This document shows, one piece after another, positions 8,640-17,445 of a stretch of 64,000 nt of DNA. A model generated the notes under the pieces. It was not told the origin of the DNA and did not search any database. It was given only the letters and a program-made list of their open reading frames with translations. The translations under genes and the position numbers were made by a program. Within the stretch, counting starts at the first letter, position 1; every line of letters starts with the position of its first letter. This stretch comes from Natrinema salinisoli (lineage in GTDB: Archaea > Halobacteriota > Halobacteria > Halobacteriales > Natrialbaceae), in contig NZ_CP084469.1 of assembly GCF_020405205.1 (NCBI RefSeq), positions 1,922,001 to 1,986,000 on the forward strand, written 5' to 3'.

Positions 8640-9548
8640 ATGCATCGCAAAGGGACTCGGCGCTGGCAACGGACCGATCGGCGGTCGTACCTCGCGCTCG
8701 CTGCCACGACTGTTGCAGGGACGATCGGTGCACCCGAACCAGCCGTCGCGGCATCGACCGAGGAGTACGAGACGGTCACCGTTCCCGCGGGCGAGCGCGA
8801 GATCGTCCGGGTGAACGACGGCGAGACGTTTGAACGCGTTCTGTTCGACGTCACGGCCGACGGTGCCGCGGTGACGATCGTCGCCTACGGTACGGACTGG
8901 ACCATCCGAAACGTCGCGGTTCGGGGCCAGGTCGACATGGGGGACGAAACGGTGATCGGGGCGGCCGACACCGGCGGCGGCACCTCCCGCATCGAAAACG
9001 TCTGGCTCGGCGACGGGGCGGTCTACGAAGAGAAGGGCGGCACCGGAATCTGGGTCAGGCCGGACCACGACGGCCACCTCGAGATCGATCGCGTGAACGT
9101 CCAGAACATGGGCGACAACGCCTTCTACTGTTCGGCGCCGGGTGCCGGCGGCGGGGGGACGGTCGCCCTGCGGAACTGCTACGCGGCGAACTGCTGGATC
9201 TCCCACTGTCGGCTCGCCTGGGGGATCGTCGACAACTGCGTCGCGGCAGTAACCGACGACCGCCAATACCGGCAGGGACGGGGCGTCTGGGCGTGGCCGC
9301 CCGGTCCGGTCCTGGTTCGGGACTGTCAGTTCGCGATGAACGGGGAACACTACTCCTTCGTCCCCGGTGCGAACGACACTGGGAGCGACATTTACGTCGA
9401 CGACACGCAGTGGGACGACGATTTCCACGGCGGCTGGACCGACCACCACGGCGGGACGGTGAGTTTCGGGAAGAACACCGGTACTGATCCGCAAGACGTC
9501 GTTCCCGATGGCTGTCCGACGTCGGTTGCGGCGGCGCTCGAGCCGTAG
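8640..9548 (+). CDS. Tat-exported right-handed beta-helix protein
   Basis: Encodes 302 residues. The N-terminus has a twin-arginine signal (TDRRSYLALAA, about residues 12-22) followed by a hydrophobic stretch and AVAAST, so it is likely secreted by the Tat route. The rest shows repeated short hydrophobic strands with Asn turns (for example NVWLGDGAV, RVNVQNMGDNAFYC, LRNCYAANCWISHC), typical of parallel beta-helix proteins related to pectate-lyase folds. Several cysteines are unusual for a haloarchaeal secreted protein. Substrate unknown; polysaccharide binding or cleavage is the usual guess for this fold. A TATA-like cttatac lies about 30 nt upstream. Confidence 0.7.
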   Translation: MHRKGTRRWQRTDRRSYLALAATTVAGTIGAPEPAVAASTEEYETVTVPAGEREIVRVNDGETFERVLFDVTADGAAVTIVAYGTDWTIRNVAVRGQVDMGDETVIGAADTGGGTSRIENVWLGDGAVYEEKGGTGIWVRPDHDGHLEIDRVNVQNMGDNAFYCSAPGAGGGGTVALRNCYAANCWISHCRLAWGIVDNCVAAVTDDRQYRQGRGVWAWPPGPVLVRDCQFAMNGEHYSFVPGANDTGSDIYVDDTQWDDDFHGGWTDHHGGTVSFGKNTGTDPQDVVPDGCPTSVAAALEP

Positions 9549-9566
9549 CTCGCCCCGTGGGTTCCG

Positions 9567-10343
9567 TCATCGAATCGTGTTCGGAATCCGTTCGATGACG
9601 TCTGTCGCGACGACGCCGGGTCCGTACTCGGCCGTGGCGAGTTCGCCGGTCTTGCCGAGGATCCACGCCCCGAGTTCGGCGGCTTCGCGGCGATCCATTC
9701 CCTGCCCGAGCAGGGACGCCACGATACCGGCCATCGTATCTCCGGTTCCGGCGACGGTCAGCGCCGACGTTCCGGTCTCGTTTTCGATCCGTTCGCCCGC
9801 GGCGACGATCTCGTCGACGTCCCCGGTCAGAGTGATGACTCCCCCCGTCTCCTCGGAGAACGTCTCGAGCGAGCCGTAGGCCTCGTATATCGGGTCGTCC
9901 TCGGAGCCGCTGGGCGTCAGGATGGCGTTCGAGAGGTCCGCCTCGAGGCCGGGTTCTATCGCCAGCGCGTCGATGACGACGGGAATCTCGATGCGGTCGA
10001 CCGCCTCGCGGACCGCGTCCGGATCGGCGTCGACGAGGCCGGGACCGATGACGAACGCGTCGGCCCAGTCGGCCACCTCGAGTGTGGGTTCGATCGCGCC
10101 GCCGTCGAACTCCTCGTCTCCGTGGTGGTCGACGAGCAGGTCCGGCGAATGGCTCGCGACGATCTCGTAGATCGGTTCGGGGACGAACACTCGGACGTGA
10201 TCGGAGCCGGTCCGAAGCGCCGCTCGGCCGACGAGCGCCGGCTGGTTCGGATACGCGACGCTCCCGCCGACGATCCCGACGCGGCCGTTCTCGTTCCCGC
10301 TCTCCTCCGAGACGTTGGAGAGCGTCTGCTGGAGCCGTGCCAT
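9567..10343 (-). CDS. ADP-dependent NAD(P)H-hydrate dehydratase-like (YjeF C-terminal / carbohydrate kinase fold)
   Basis: Encodes 258 residues related to the kinase-like domain of YjeF/NnrD, which repairs hydrated NAD(P)H using ADP. Visible motifs are NENGRVGIVGGS (about 16-27), FVIGPGL, VVIDALAI and the anion-hole signature VAGTGDTMAGI near residue 205. The epimerase (NnrE) domain is absent, so this is a stand-alone dehydratase-type protein. The ATG at 10343 (MARLQQTL) is chosen; longer frames run into arginine-rich sequence across the divergent promoter. It is divergent from the phosphoribosyltransferase. Confidence 0.75.
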   Translation of the reverse strand: MARLQQTLSNVSEESGNENGRVGIVGGSVAYPNQPALVGRAALRTGSDHVRVFVPEPIYEIVASHSPDLLVDHHGDEEFDGGAIEPTLEVADWADAFVIGPGLVDADPDAVREAVDRIEIPVVIDALAIEPGLEADLSNAILTPSGSEDDPIYEAYGSLETFSEETGGVITLTGDVDEIVAAGERIENETGTSALTVAGTGDTMAGIVASLLGQGMDRREAAELGAWILGKTGELATAEYGPGVVATDVIERIPNTIR

Positions 10344-10485
10344 ACACACCGTCCCGAGCGGCGTCGGGTAGGCGTTCGGCAGGCGAGTTCCGGTCCGATT
10401 CCCACTCCCGGTGTGGACGACGCGGCCGCCCCGTCGCGTGCGACGTAAACGCATAGTACGCGGCCGTCGTACTCCCGCATAGACC

Positions 10486-11115
10486 ATGTTCGACGACCGA
10501 ACCGACGCCGGCGAACGGCTCGCGGCGGCCCTCGAGGACCGCGACCTCGATGTCGACGTCGTCCTCGGAATCCCTCGTGGGGCGCTACCCGTCGCGCGGC
10601 CGGTTGCCGACGCCCTCGATGCCCACCTCGACGTCGTCGTCGCGCGCAAGCTGGGCGCGCCGCAGAACCCCGAAGTGGCCCTGGGCGCGGTCGCCAGCGA
10701 CGGCAGCGTCTGGTACAACGACGACCTGATCGACCGGCTGAACGTCTCCGACGACTACCTCGCGGACGTCCGGGCCGAGGAGGCCGACAACGCACGCGAG
10801 AAGGCGGATCGATACCGCGAGGGGGACGGACTGCCCGACCTGCAGGGAAAGCGGGTCCTCGTCGTCGACGACGGCGTCGCCACCGGTGCGACGGCGACCG
10901 CCTGTCTCCGGCAGGTACGGGACACCGGGGCCGAGTGGGTCGGCCTGGCCGTGCCCGTCGGCTCGCCGCGAGCCGTCGAGGACCTCGAGCGCGAGGCCGA
11001 CGAGGTGATCGCCCTTCGGACGCCCGCCGAATTCCGCGCCGTGGGGCAGTTCTACCACCAGTTCGGACAGGTGAGCGACGAGGAAGCGCTCGAGTACCTC
11101 GCTCGAGAGTCGTGA
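10486..11115 (+). CDS. Phosphoribosyltransferase family protein
   Basis: Encodes 209 residues. The PRPP-binding loop is VLVVDDGVATGAT (about residues 125-137), and the N-terminal VVLGIPRGALPVARPVA with VVVARKLGAPQNPE is typical of the predicted phosphoribosyltransferases grouped near ComF and erythromycin-esterase-associated proteins. The nucleobase substrate cannot be read from sequence. It is cytoplasmic, monocistronic, and its 3' end faces the dispersed repeat at 11174. Confidence 0.85.
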   Translation: MFDDRTDAGERLAAALEDRDLDVDVVLGIPRGALPVARPVADALDAHLDVVVARKLGAPQNPEVALGAVASDGSVWYNDDLIDRLNVSDDYLADVRAEEADNAREKADRYREGDGLPDLQGKRVLVVDDGVATGATATACLRQVRDTGAEWVGLAVPVGSPRAVEDLEREADEVIALRTPAEFRAVGQFYHQFGQVSDEEALEYLARES

Positions 11116-11271
11116 AGCGGGATCAGTAGTCGAACCGGACGAACGAGGGAATCCACGCTAACCGGAACCCCCAACGTGCGGTGGCACGCGCTGTCGGCCA
11201 GCCGAGCGAGAGCGAGGGTGGCCGTCGATCATGCGCGAGGGATGAGCGAGGGAAGAATGACTGAGCGTTAG

Positions 11272-11292
11272 CGCGGAACCTTCGGTTCCGCG
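11272..11292. repeat. Perfect hairpin, 9-bp stem
   Basis: Arm cgcggaacc (11272-11280), loop ttc, arm ggttccgcg (11284-11292). It lies in the variable part of dispersed repeat copy A. Confidence 0.75.
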
Positions 11293-11302
11293 AACCATCC
11301 GA

Positions 11303-11321
11303 ACGGGCGCGCAGCGCCCGT
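11303..11321. repeat. Perfect hairpin, 8-bp stem
   Basis: Arm acgggcgc (11303-11310), loop gca, arm gcgcccgt (11314-11321). It lies 10 nt after the first hairpin within dispersed repeat copy A; the pair could act as a bidirectional 3'-end structure between convergent genes. Confidence 0.75.
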
Positions 11322-11461
11322 GAGGAGAACTCGGCTGGGGAGGGCGTGGCCGTTCCCCGTTGCCACGGTAGCAGGACACATCGTGTCCGGGTGCCCTCAT
11401 CGGGCCGGGGTAACCGTGAGACGGGAACAGTGCTCCATCACGGTTCGACGCATCTACTCGC

Positions 11462-12787
11462 TTACGGCCAGAGCCCGCGCATCTCGTGTGCTTCAGCGAT
11501 TCGATCGAGCGCGACCGCGTACGCGGCGTCGCGCCACGTCACGTCCCGCCGCTCGACCTCGTCTCTCAGCGCGGTCCAGGCCGTCACCATTTCGGACTCG
11601 AGTTCCTCGTTGACCCGCTCGAGGGACCACGCGCGGCGGTTGATGTCCTGGAGCCACTCGAAGTAGCTGACCGTGACGCCGCCGGCGTTCGCGAGGATGT
11701 CCGGGATCACGTGGATGCCGCGCTCCTCGAGGATGGTGTCGGCGGCGAAGGTCGTCGGCCCGTTCGCGCCTTCGACGACGATGTCGGCCCGCACGGTGTC
11801 GGCGTTGTCCGCGGTGATGACGTTGCCGACGGCGGCCGGAACGAGGACGTCGACGTCGAGCTCGAGAAGTTCCTCGTTCGAGATCCGGCGCGGTCCGTCG
11901 GGTCCCCCATCGAGGGTGGCCGCGAACTGCGTGACGGCTTCCGGCTCCTCGTCGTGGGAAGGGATCGCCCCGACGTCGATTCCGTTCGGGTCGTAGACGG
12001 CCCCGTTGACGTCGCTGACAGCGACGATCGTCGCGCCCCACGCCTCGAGCAAGCGGGCGGCGTTCGCGCCGACGCTACCGAAGCCCTGGACTGCGACGGT
12101 CGTCTCGGACAGCGGGTACTCGTAGTACTCGCAGGTCTCCCGGGTGACGATGGCGACGCTCCGGCCGGGCGCTTCTTCGCGGCCGTAGCTGCCGCCGACG
12201 ACCGGCGGCTTGCCGGTGACGACGCCGGGGATGGTCTCGCCTTCCTGCATGCTGTAGGCGTCCATCAGCCAGGCCATCGTTTGCGGGTCGGTGCCCATGT
12301 CGGGCGCCGGAATGTCCGTGTTCGGGCCGATTACGTCGCGGATCTCCTGCGTGAACCGACGCGTGAGTCGTTCTTTCTCGTCGTCGCTCAGCGACTTGGG
12401 GTCGACGACGATGCCGCCTTTCGCGCCGCCGAAGGGGAGATCCATCACCGCACACTTCCAGGTCATCCACATCGACAGGCCGACGCACTCGTCGCGGGTC
12501 ACGTCGGGGTGGTAGCGCAGTCCGCCCTTGTAGGGCCCGCGGACGCTGTCGTGGTGGGCCCGGTAGCCGGTGAAGACCTCGACCGACCCGTCGTCGCGCT
12601 CGAGCGGAACCGTCACTTCGTGGACCGCCGTGGGATGCTGGAGGCGCTCGAGGGCGGCGTCGTCGACGTCCAACTGCGCGGCGACGCGCTCGAGCTGTCG
12701 GCGCGCGGTCTCGAGGGCGGTTTCGGGGTCGGTCGATCCGGCCGTCGCTTCTCGGGTCGGTGGTGAAGAACGGTCCTGAGAGGACAT
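11462..12787 (-). CDS. gdhB: Glutamate dehydrogenase (Glu/Leu/Phe/Val family)
   Basis: Encodes 441 residues, normal length for hexameric GDH. It interconverts glutamate with 2-oxoglutarate plus ammonium using NAD(P). Motifs: substrate-binding [13 protein letters not shown] (about 83-95), catalytic-lysine region [16 protein letters not shown], and a Rossmann motif [14 protein letters not shown] (about 223-236). The first ~30 residues are Ser/Thr/Asp-rich and vary in this family. It lies 2 nt downstream of a zinc-ribbon mini-gene and is probably co-transcribed with it. Cofactor preference cannot be decided by eye. With glnA at 45 kb it gives the cell both ammonium-assimilation routes. Confidence 0.95.
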   Translation of the reverse strand: MSSQDRSSPPTREATAGSTDPETALETARRQLERVAAQLDVDDAALERLQHPTAVHEVTVPLERDDGSVEVFTGYRAHHDSVRGPYKGGLRYHPDVTRDECVGLSMWMTWKCAVMDLPFGGAKGGIVVDPKSLSDDEKERLTRRFTQEIRDVIGPNTDIPAPDMGTDPQTMAWLMDAYSMQEGETIPGVVTGKPPVVGGSYGREEAPGRSVAIVTRETCEYYEYPLSETTVAVQGFGSVGANAARLLEAWGATIVAVSDVNGAVYDPNGIDVGAIPSHDEEPEAVTQFAATLDGGPDGPRRISNEELLELDVDVLVPAAVGNVITADNADTVRADIVVEGANGPTTFAADTILEERGIHVIPDILANAGGVTVSYFEWLQDINRRAWSLERVNEELESEMVTAWTALRDEVERRDVTWRDAAYAVALDRIAEAHEMRGLWP

Positions 12788-12789
12788 AC

Positions 12790-12936
12790 TTACTCGATCG
12801 GTGTCCGTCGATTACGCATCTCGGCACCGCACTCGGGACAGGTGTTCGACTCGGACGTCCGGACGACGGTTCCGCAATCGAAGCACTCGTAGGTCGATTC
12901 CGCCTCGGGGTCGAGTTCGGCGTCTTTGTAAGTCAT
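12790..12936 (-). CDS. Rubrerythrin-like zinc-ribbon mini-protein
   Basis: Encodes 48 residues with two CxxC knuckles, CFDCG and CPECG, spaced as in a rubredoxin/zinc-ribbon fold, and the ending [11 protein letters not shown]. Such proteins are often annotated as rubrerythrin-like domain proteins in haloarchaea. The ATG at 12936 (MTYKDAEL) is chosen because an upstream extension is not conserved in style. Its stop codon is 2 nt before the gdhB start, so it is likely the first gene of a two-gene operon; a link to glutamate dehydrogenase is only suggested by position. Confidence 0.75.
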   Translation of the reverse strand: MTYKDAELDPEAESTYECFDCGTVVRTSESNTCPECGAEMRNRRTPIE

Positions 12937-13049
12937 GATAGCAACGACGAGCGTGTCCGATTCGGACGATCGTCGCATTCAGGAATACAAGGTATATTAG
13001 GATCAGTATAGCCGTCAGATAGCTAGCGTCGGCGGACAAATGGGGTTCA

Positions 13050-16046
13050 CTATTCAACTCCGTGCGTACTGTTTGCCGGCAGTCCGATCTCGTCGAAGAC
13101 GACGTCGAAGAGTTTCCGCTGGGCGGTCCGGATGTGCCGGTAGAACGCCGCCGGCGAAATGTCGAGCGCATCGGCGACGTCTTCCCCCGAATTTTCGCGG
13201 GGCGATTCGAAGTACCCGCCGTAGTACGCGAGCTGGACGACCTCGAGCTGTCGATCCGTGAGCCGGTCGCGCAGTTTCGCGTCGAGGTCGCGGAGCGTCG
13301 CTCGCTCGACGGTCCGCTTCGATCGGAGTTCGACGTCCGAGAACGCCGCCGAGACGACGTCGGCGCTCTCCCTCGCGTCGACGGATCGGGGGACGTCGAC
13401 CACGACGCGAGCGGTCGAGGGGGTCGCCTCGATGCCCCGTAACACCACCCCGTGATCCGCAAGTCGGAGGGCCAGCGCCGGTCGCGAGAGGTGCAGGAGG
13501 ACTGCACCGCCGGCATCGGCGTCGGCGTCGGTGTCGCCAGTGGTCGCCTCAGTCCCGGCCTCTCCGCTTCCCTGTCCGGTACTACCGATCACCTGTGCGC
13601 GCTCGACGCTCACGAGCTCCTCGGCCGCGGTCGCGACCGCCTCCGGCGTCGCCCCGTCGACGGTCGCGAACACCGACGCCCCGTCCTCGTCCTGGCGAAC
13701 GCCCCCGTCGAACGAGAGCACGGCGTCGGTCCGCCGGGCGAGACGACCGAAAATGAACGAGTCGTCGCCCACCTCGAACTCGAGTCGCGTACTCGCGCCG
13801 GAGACCAGCGCGCGCTTTCGCTCGACCGCGGCGATCGCGGACGCGATCGTCTCGCCGAGTTCCGCGAGGACGGCACGGATCATATCGTCGACCGCCTCGG
13901 GCTGGTCCGCGTAGACGGTCAAGACGCCGTACGTGAACTCGTCGTAGGACAGCGGGACGCTCACGACGGACTGGAACTCGCAGGCGAGCGCCGTCGACCG
14001 CCACGGTTCGTCGCGCAGTCCGTCGGCGACGTTGGACACGACGGTGACGTCGCGATCGGCCGCCGTTTTGACTGCGGGCTCGCTCGCGTCCGCCAGCGAG
14101 AGCGACACGCTATCGAGATACTCCCGGCCGGTCGTCGCACCGCCGTGAGCGCGCGACTCGAGGCGCTCGCGAGCGGCGTCGGCGATACCGATCCAGGCGA
14201 ACGAGAACCGGTCGGCGGCGGTGAGCCGGTCACAGACGGCGCGTTCGATCTCCTCACGGGTTTCCGCCCTGACCAGCGCCTGATCGAGCTCCCTGATGAT
14301 CTCGTTGACTCCGTTGAGGCGAGTGAGCTGTCGGTTCCGGGCCTCGAGTTCGCGGTCCCGTTCGCGCAGCGTCCGCTCCCGCTCGACCCGGTCGAGCGCG
14401 GCTTCCGCGGTCGCCGCGAGGAGGTCGGTCAGCTCGCGGGAGACGTCGTCGAACGCGTCCGACTCCGTCGATCCGACGACGAAGACGCCGTGATCCCCCA
14501 GCGGGACGTACGCGGCGCTTCGCAGGTCGGTCCCGGGGCTCGAGAGTGACGGGGAGTCGTGAACGTCCGCGAAGAATCGGCTCTCGCCGTCGACGAAGAC
14601 GCGACCGGGAATGCTGTCGTCCGTCGCCCGGTGATCGCGGACCGGACCGTGTAACCGCTCCGTCCCCGGTGCGGACGCGGCCGCCCGCAACACGTTCTCG
14701 TCGGTATCGAACAGGTACGCGGCGCTCGCCTCGAGGTCGAGGACGTCCGTCGCGTCCGAGACGACGATGTCCGCGATCTCGCGGTCGGTTTCGGCGTACA
14801 GGAGTTCCCGGGCGGTCCGGTGCAGCGCCGTCAGCGCCTCCTCGCGGCGCTTTCGCTTCGTCACGTCCCGGCAGCTGTAGAGGGTCGTCCCGCCCTGGAT
14901 CGAGACCTCGCGGACGTTGACCAGCAACGTGTGTTCGCGCCCTGCCCGGTCGGTCGCCGTACACTCGATGTTGGTCAACACGCCCGCCGCCTCGAGTTCG
15001 TCGCGATCGAAGAGGCCGGCCCCGAGCAGTTCGTCGATCGTCCCCATCTCGTGGATCTCCTCGTCCGAATAGCCGAAGATGAAGTGGACGTTCGGACAGA
15101 CGTAGGTGAACGCGCCGTCGTCGTCCGTGATGAGGACGGTGTCGGTCATGTTGTTGAGCGTCACCCGGTGGAGCTCCTCGGACTCGCGGAGTTCCCGCTC
15201 GAGTCGGGCGCGTTCGGTGACGTCGGTCGCCCGCGCGAGCAGCGAGACGACGGTACCGGAGTCGTCGCGGACCGGCCGGACCGTCACTTCGAAGGTGTCT
15301 GCATCGGTCGGATCGGCGGGTTCGCTCGCGGAATTGTCGTCCCTTTCGGTCTTACCGGCACCGCCAGCGCGGACTCGAGTCAGTTCCCGGTGTGTGATCT
15401 CGCCGCTCGCCGCCCGTTCGACCGCGTCACGGAGCGCAGTCCGACCGTCAGCGGTATCCCGCCACCAGGGGAGGTCCTGAAACGGCCGGCCCCGAACGTC
15501 GCTCGCGGCCGCGCCGATCGCCTCGAGCGCCGGCTCGTTGGCCCGCCGAACGGTGCCGTCCGGCTCGAGCACCCACGAATAGGTCTCCGGGTCCTCGAAT
15601 ATCGCGTCGAACCGGCGCGCACGCGTTCGCTTTCGACGTTGTTCACGGCCCGTCGAGAGCGCTCGTTCGATCGCCGCCCGATACTCCTCGGTCGGGTCGC
15701 CGGTACCGCCGGATGAAACGTACGCGGTGACGCCCGCGGCGATCGCCTCGCTGGCCAGCGACTCGCTCCCGTGGTCCGGGGCGAGCACGACCGGGAGATC
15801 GGGATCGCGCTCGCGAACCGTCTCGAGGAGGTCCAGTCCGGTCGAGTCTACGTCCGGAAGGGACTGTGCGGTCAGGAGACAGTCGACGGGATTCGTCTCG
15901 ATGTGGTCGAGCGCGGCGGCTGCCGTCGACACCGTGGTGACGTCCAGCGGCTGGTCCTCGAGCGTGCTATCGAGCGCATCGAGTCCCCGCTCGGGGAGCG
16001 CGACGACGAGGAGTCGGGCCTCATCGCGCGGTCGTACGGTAGGCAT
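13050..16046 (-). CDS. Bat-family regulator: receiver-like, PAS, GAF, bacterio-opsin activator and HTH_10 domains
   Basis: Encodes 998 residues. Approximate order: receiver-like N-terminus (ARLLVVALPERG onward, 5-125), PAS (about 145-270), PAS (about 290-400, ending in YSCRDVTKRKRREEAL), GAF (about 415-560), GAF (about 590-740), bacterio-opsin-activator domain (about 745-900) and C-terminal HTH_10 (LTDRQLEVVQLAYYGGYFE ... SPAAFYRHIRTAQRKL, about 925-985). It is likely a sensor that binds DNA directly without a separate kinase. The N-terminal domain keeps LLTAQSLPDVDSTGLDLL but the phospho-acceptor pocket is not a canonical DxxMP. The ATG at 16046 is preferred to an arginine-rich extension. 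Target genes unknown. Confidence 0.88.
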   Translation of the reverse strand: MPTVRPRDEARLLVVALPERGLDALDSTLEDQPLDVTTVSTAAAALDHIETNPVDCLLTAQSLPDVDSTGLDLLETVRERDPDLPVVLAPDHGSESLASEAIAAGVTAYVSSGGTGDPTEEYRAAIERALSTGREQRRKRTRARRFDAIFEDPETYSWVLEPDGTVRRANEPALEAIGAAASDVRGRPFQDLPWWRDTADGRTALRDAVERAASGEITHRELTRVRAGGAGKTERDDNSASEPADPTDADTFEVTVRPVRDDSGTVVSLLARATDVTERARLERELRESEELHRVTLNNMTDTVLITDDDGAFTYVCPNVHFIFGYSDEEIHEMGTIDELLGAGLFDRDELEAAGVLTNIECTATDRAGREHTLLVNVREVSIQGGTTLYSCRDVTKRKRREEALTALHRTARELLYAETDREIADIVVSDATDVLDLEASAAYLFDTDENVLRAAASAPGTERLHGPVRDHRATDDSIPGRVFVDGESRFFADVHDSPSLSSPGTDLRSAAYVPLGDHGVFVVGSTESDAFDDVSRELTDLLAATAEAALDRVERERTLRERDRELEARNRQLTRLNGVNEIIRELDQALVRAETREEIERAVCDRLTAADRFSFAWIGIADAARERLESRAHGGATTGREYLDSVSLSLADASEPAVKTAADRDVTVVSNVADGLRDEPWRSTALACEFQSVVSVPLSYDEFTYGVLTVYADQPEAVDDMIRAVLAELGETIASAIAAVERKRALVSGASTRLEFEVGDDSFIFGRLARRTDAVLSFDGGVRQDEDGASVFATVDGATPEAVATAAEELVSVERAQVIGSTGQGSGEAGTEATTGDTDADADAGGAVLLHLSRPALALRLADHGVVLRGIEATPSTARVVVDVPRSVDARESADVVSAAFSDVELRSKRTVERATLRDLDAKLRDRLTDRQLEVVQLAYYGGYFESPRENSGEDVADALDISPAAFYRHIRTAQRKLFDVVFDEIGLPANSTHGVE

Positions 16047-16319
16047 TCGTCTCCCGTACGGGCCCCTTCGGATAGAAAGCATCGTTCCGTCCGCGCTCGC
16101 CGGGACCGATACCCGTTCACCGCTCGAGTCCGTACGAACGATCGGTCGACTTCGCGATCCGACTCGGTCGAAAACACGTCGAAGATCCGACGGCGGTGCG
16201 GCTCCCGAGCTCGCGGCGACGTTGTACGACCGGTATCCGACCGTCGAATCCCTGCTCGAGGCGAGCCGCGACTAACCTAGTCCGTCGCACCGCGGCTGGA
16301 AAAAACCGTCCGAAGCGCC

Positions 16320-16493
16320 CTATCGGATCTCGTCCACCGAGACGGCCTCGTGCTCGGATACGGCGATCCAGGCGTCGTCTCGAGCGATGTCGGCGATGAC
16401 GAGGTGCGATCGACCGTCGATCTCGTCGATCGCCGCGACGACGTCGCTCGACCCGTCCGCCTCTCGTCCGACCGATGTCGCTTCGGGTGCCAT
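16320..16493 (-). CDS. Small acidic haloarchaeal protein
   Basis: Encodes 57 residues, MAPEATSVG..., with a compact predicted beta-rich core VVAAIDEIDGRSHLVIADIA followed by RDDAWIAVSE. It has no cysteines or membrane segment. It resembles a widespread family of tiny haloarchaeal proteins of unknown function (possibly the DUF7556 type, from memory only). The ATG at 16493 is chosen over an upstream ATG at 16520 because the family-like start is MAPE. Confidence 0.6.
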   Translation of the reverse strand: MAPEATSVGREADGSSDVVAAIDEIDGRSHLVIADIARDDAWIAVSEHEAVSVDEIR

Positions 16494-16637
16494 GTTCAGG
16501 TATTCACACACGACCACCATGAATGTTCCGAAATAACCCGAGATAACAGTTGGATATAGATCTAACTTCGGCTATTTAGTTTACATTCAGAACTTATATT
16601 CGAAATTCTCGAACGGCGGCTTCGCAACGGGAAATCG

Positions 16638-16844
16638 TCACTCGTCGGGGACGACCGACCGGACGTGGCCGACGACACCGCTTTTCAATTTCACGTGCGC
16701 ACCGTCCGGCTCGTCGCCGTGGATCGTTCCGATCTCGCCGATGATCGGCTCCGTATCCTCGGACTGCGGATCCGCGTCGTCCTGCACGATCTCCACGGTC
16801 ATCCCCTGTCGCAACTCGTCGGCGGTCGGACGGTCGGTAGACAT
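16638..16844 (-). CDS. YwbE-like (DUF2196) small protein
   Basis: Encodes 68 residues: MSTDRPTADELRQGMTVEIV, then IIGEIGTIHGDEPDGAHVKL and KSGVVGHVRSVV. This matches the YwbE/DUF2196 pattern, a small beta-barrel-like protein with a hypermodified-looking G-x-V core; function is not established. The long frame upstream (to 17042) overlaps msrB in antisense register and is discarded. It follows msrB on the same strand after an 89-nt gap. Confidence 0.75.
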   Translation of the reverse strand: MSTDRPTADELRQGMTVEIVQDDADPQSEDTEPIIGEIGTIHGDEPDGAHVKLKSGVVGHVRSVVPDE

Positions 16845-16933
16845 GGGGGGAGGTGAGCCGGGTATTTCGAAAAGCGTGGTGCCTGCATTCGCTTCCCCTC
16901 CCGAAGCGTCCGATCCGGGTCGAACGACTCGCG

Positions 16934-17335
16934 TTACTCGTCGTCGAACTCGAGCGCGACGGAATTGATGCAGTAGCGCTTGCCCGTCGGATCCGGGCCG
17001 TCCTCGAAGACGTGGCCGAGGTGGCCTCCGCAGTCGGCACACAGGACCTCGGTGCGGCGCATGCCGTGGCTCGTGTCGGTTCGGGTTTCGACCCGGTCGT
17101 CGTCGACGTCGTAGAAGCTCGGCCAGCCGCAGCCGGAGTCGAACTTCGTCTCCGAATCGAACAGTTCGGCACCACAGCCGGCACAGGCGTACGACCCGTC
17201 CTCCTTGTGATCGACGTACTCTCCACTGAACGGGGTTTCGGTGCCTGCCTCACGGAGGATTCGATACTCTTCCTCGCTCAGTCGGTCGCGCCACTCGTCG
17301 TCCGTCGTCGGACCGTGATCGGCCTCGTTGCTCAT
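16934..17335 (-). CDS. msrB: Peptide-methionine (R)-S-oxide reductase
   Basis: Encodes 133 residues. MsrB repairs oxidised methionine (R-sulfoxide) in proteins. Visible are the two zinc CxxC pairs (C51/C54 in CAGC and C99/C102 in CADC), the [10 protein letters not shown] motif with C69, [10 protein letters not shown], and the catalytic cysteine C122 in RYCINSVAL. All key residues are present. It is cytoplasmic; an MsrA partner is not in the window. Confidence 0.95.
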   Translation of the reverse strand: MSNEADHGPTTDDEWRDRLSEEEYRILREAGTETPFSGEYVDHKEDGSYACAGCGAELFDSETKFDSGCGWPSFYDVDDDRVETRTDTSHGMRRTEVLCADCGGHLGHVFEDGPDPTGKRYCINSVALEFDDE

Positions 17336-17445
17336 GGTCGCTCTTGGGGCGAGACGTTCAAGAGTCTGTCTGCGTCCTCGGTCCGAGCGCGATCACTGGC
17401 CGAGCGAAGAGGATCGACCGCATCGAATCGCTCGTTCGAGCGACG

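Larger units (their letters stand above)
11174..11379. repeat. Dispersed non-coding repeat, copy A
   Basis: This 206-nt block between two convergent genes shares its order of conserved pieces with 52783-52929: an opening acgtgcggtggc, a core gcgagggatgagcgaggga (11235-11253) and a tail that begins tcggctggggaggg (11331-11344) and ends in tagcagga. Between core and tail this copy has 77 nt (11254-11330) versus 18 nt in the other copy, and that insert holds two perfect hairpins. The minus strand yields a short open frame in both copies, but the frames differ, so I regard it as non-coding. Confidence 0.75.

Noticed and set aside
11158-11400. 80-codon minus-strand frame across dispersed repeat copy A
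   Set aside because: Similar words (SLAHPSR, PPHV) appear in the frame across copy B, but start, stop and register differ, and the sequence is hairpin-rich. It is more likely a non-coding repeat.
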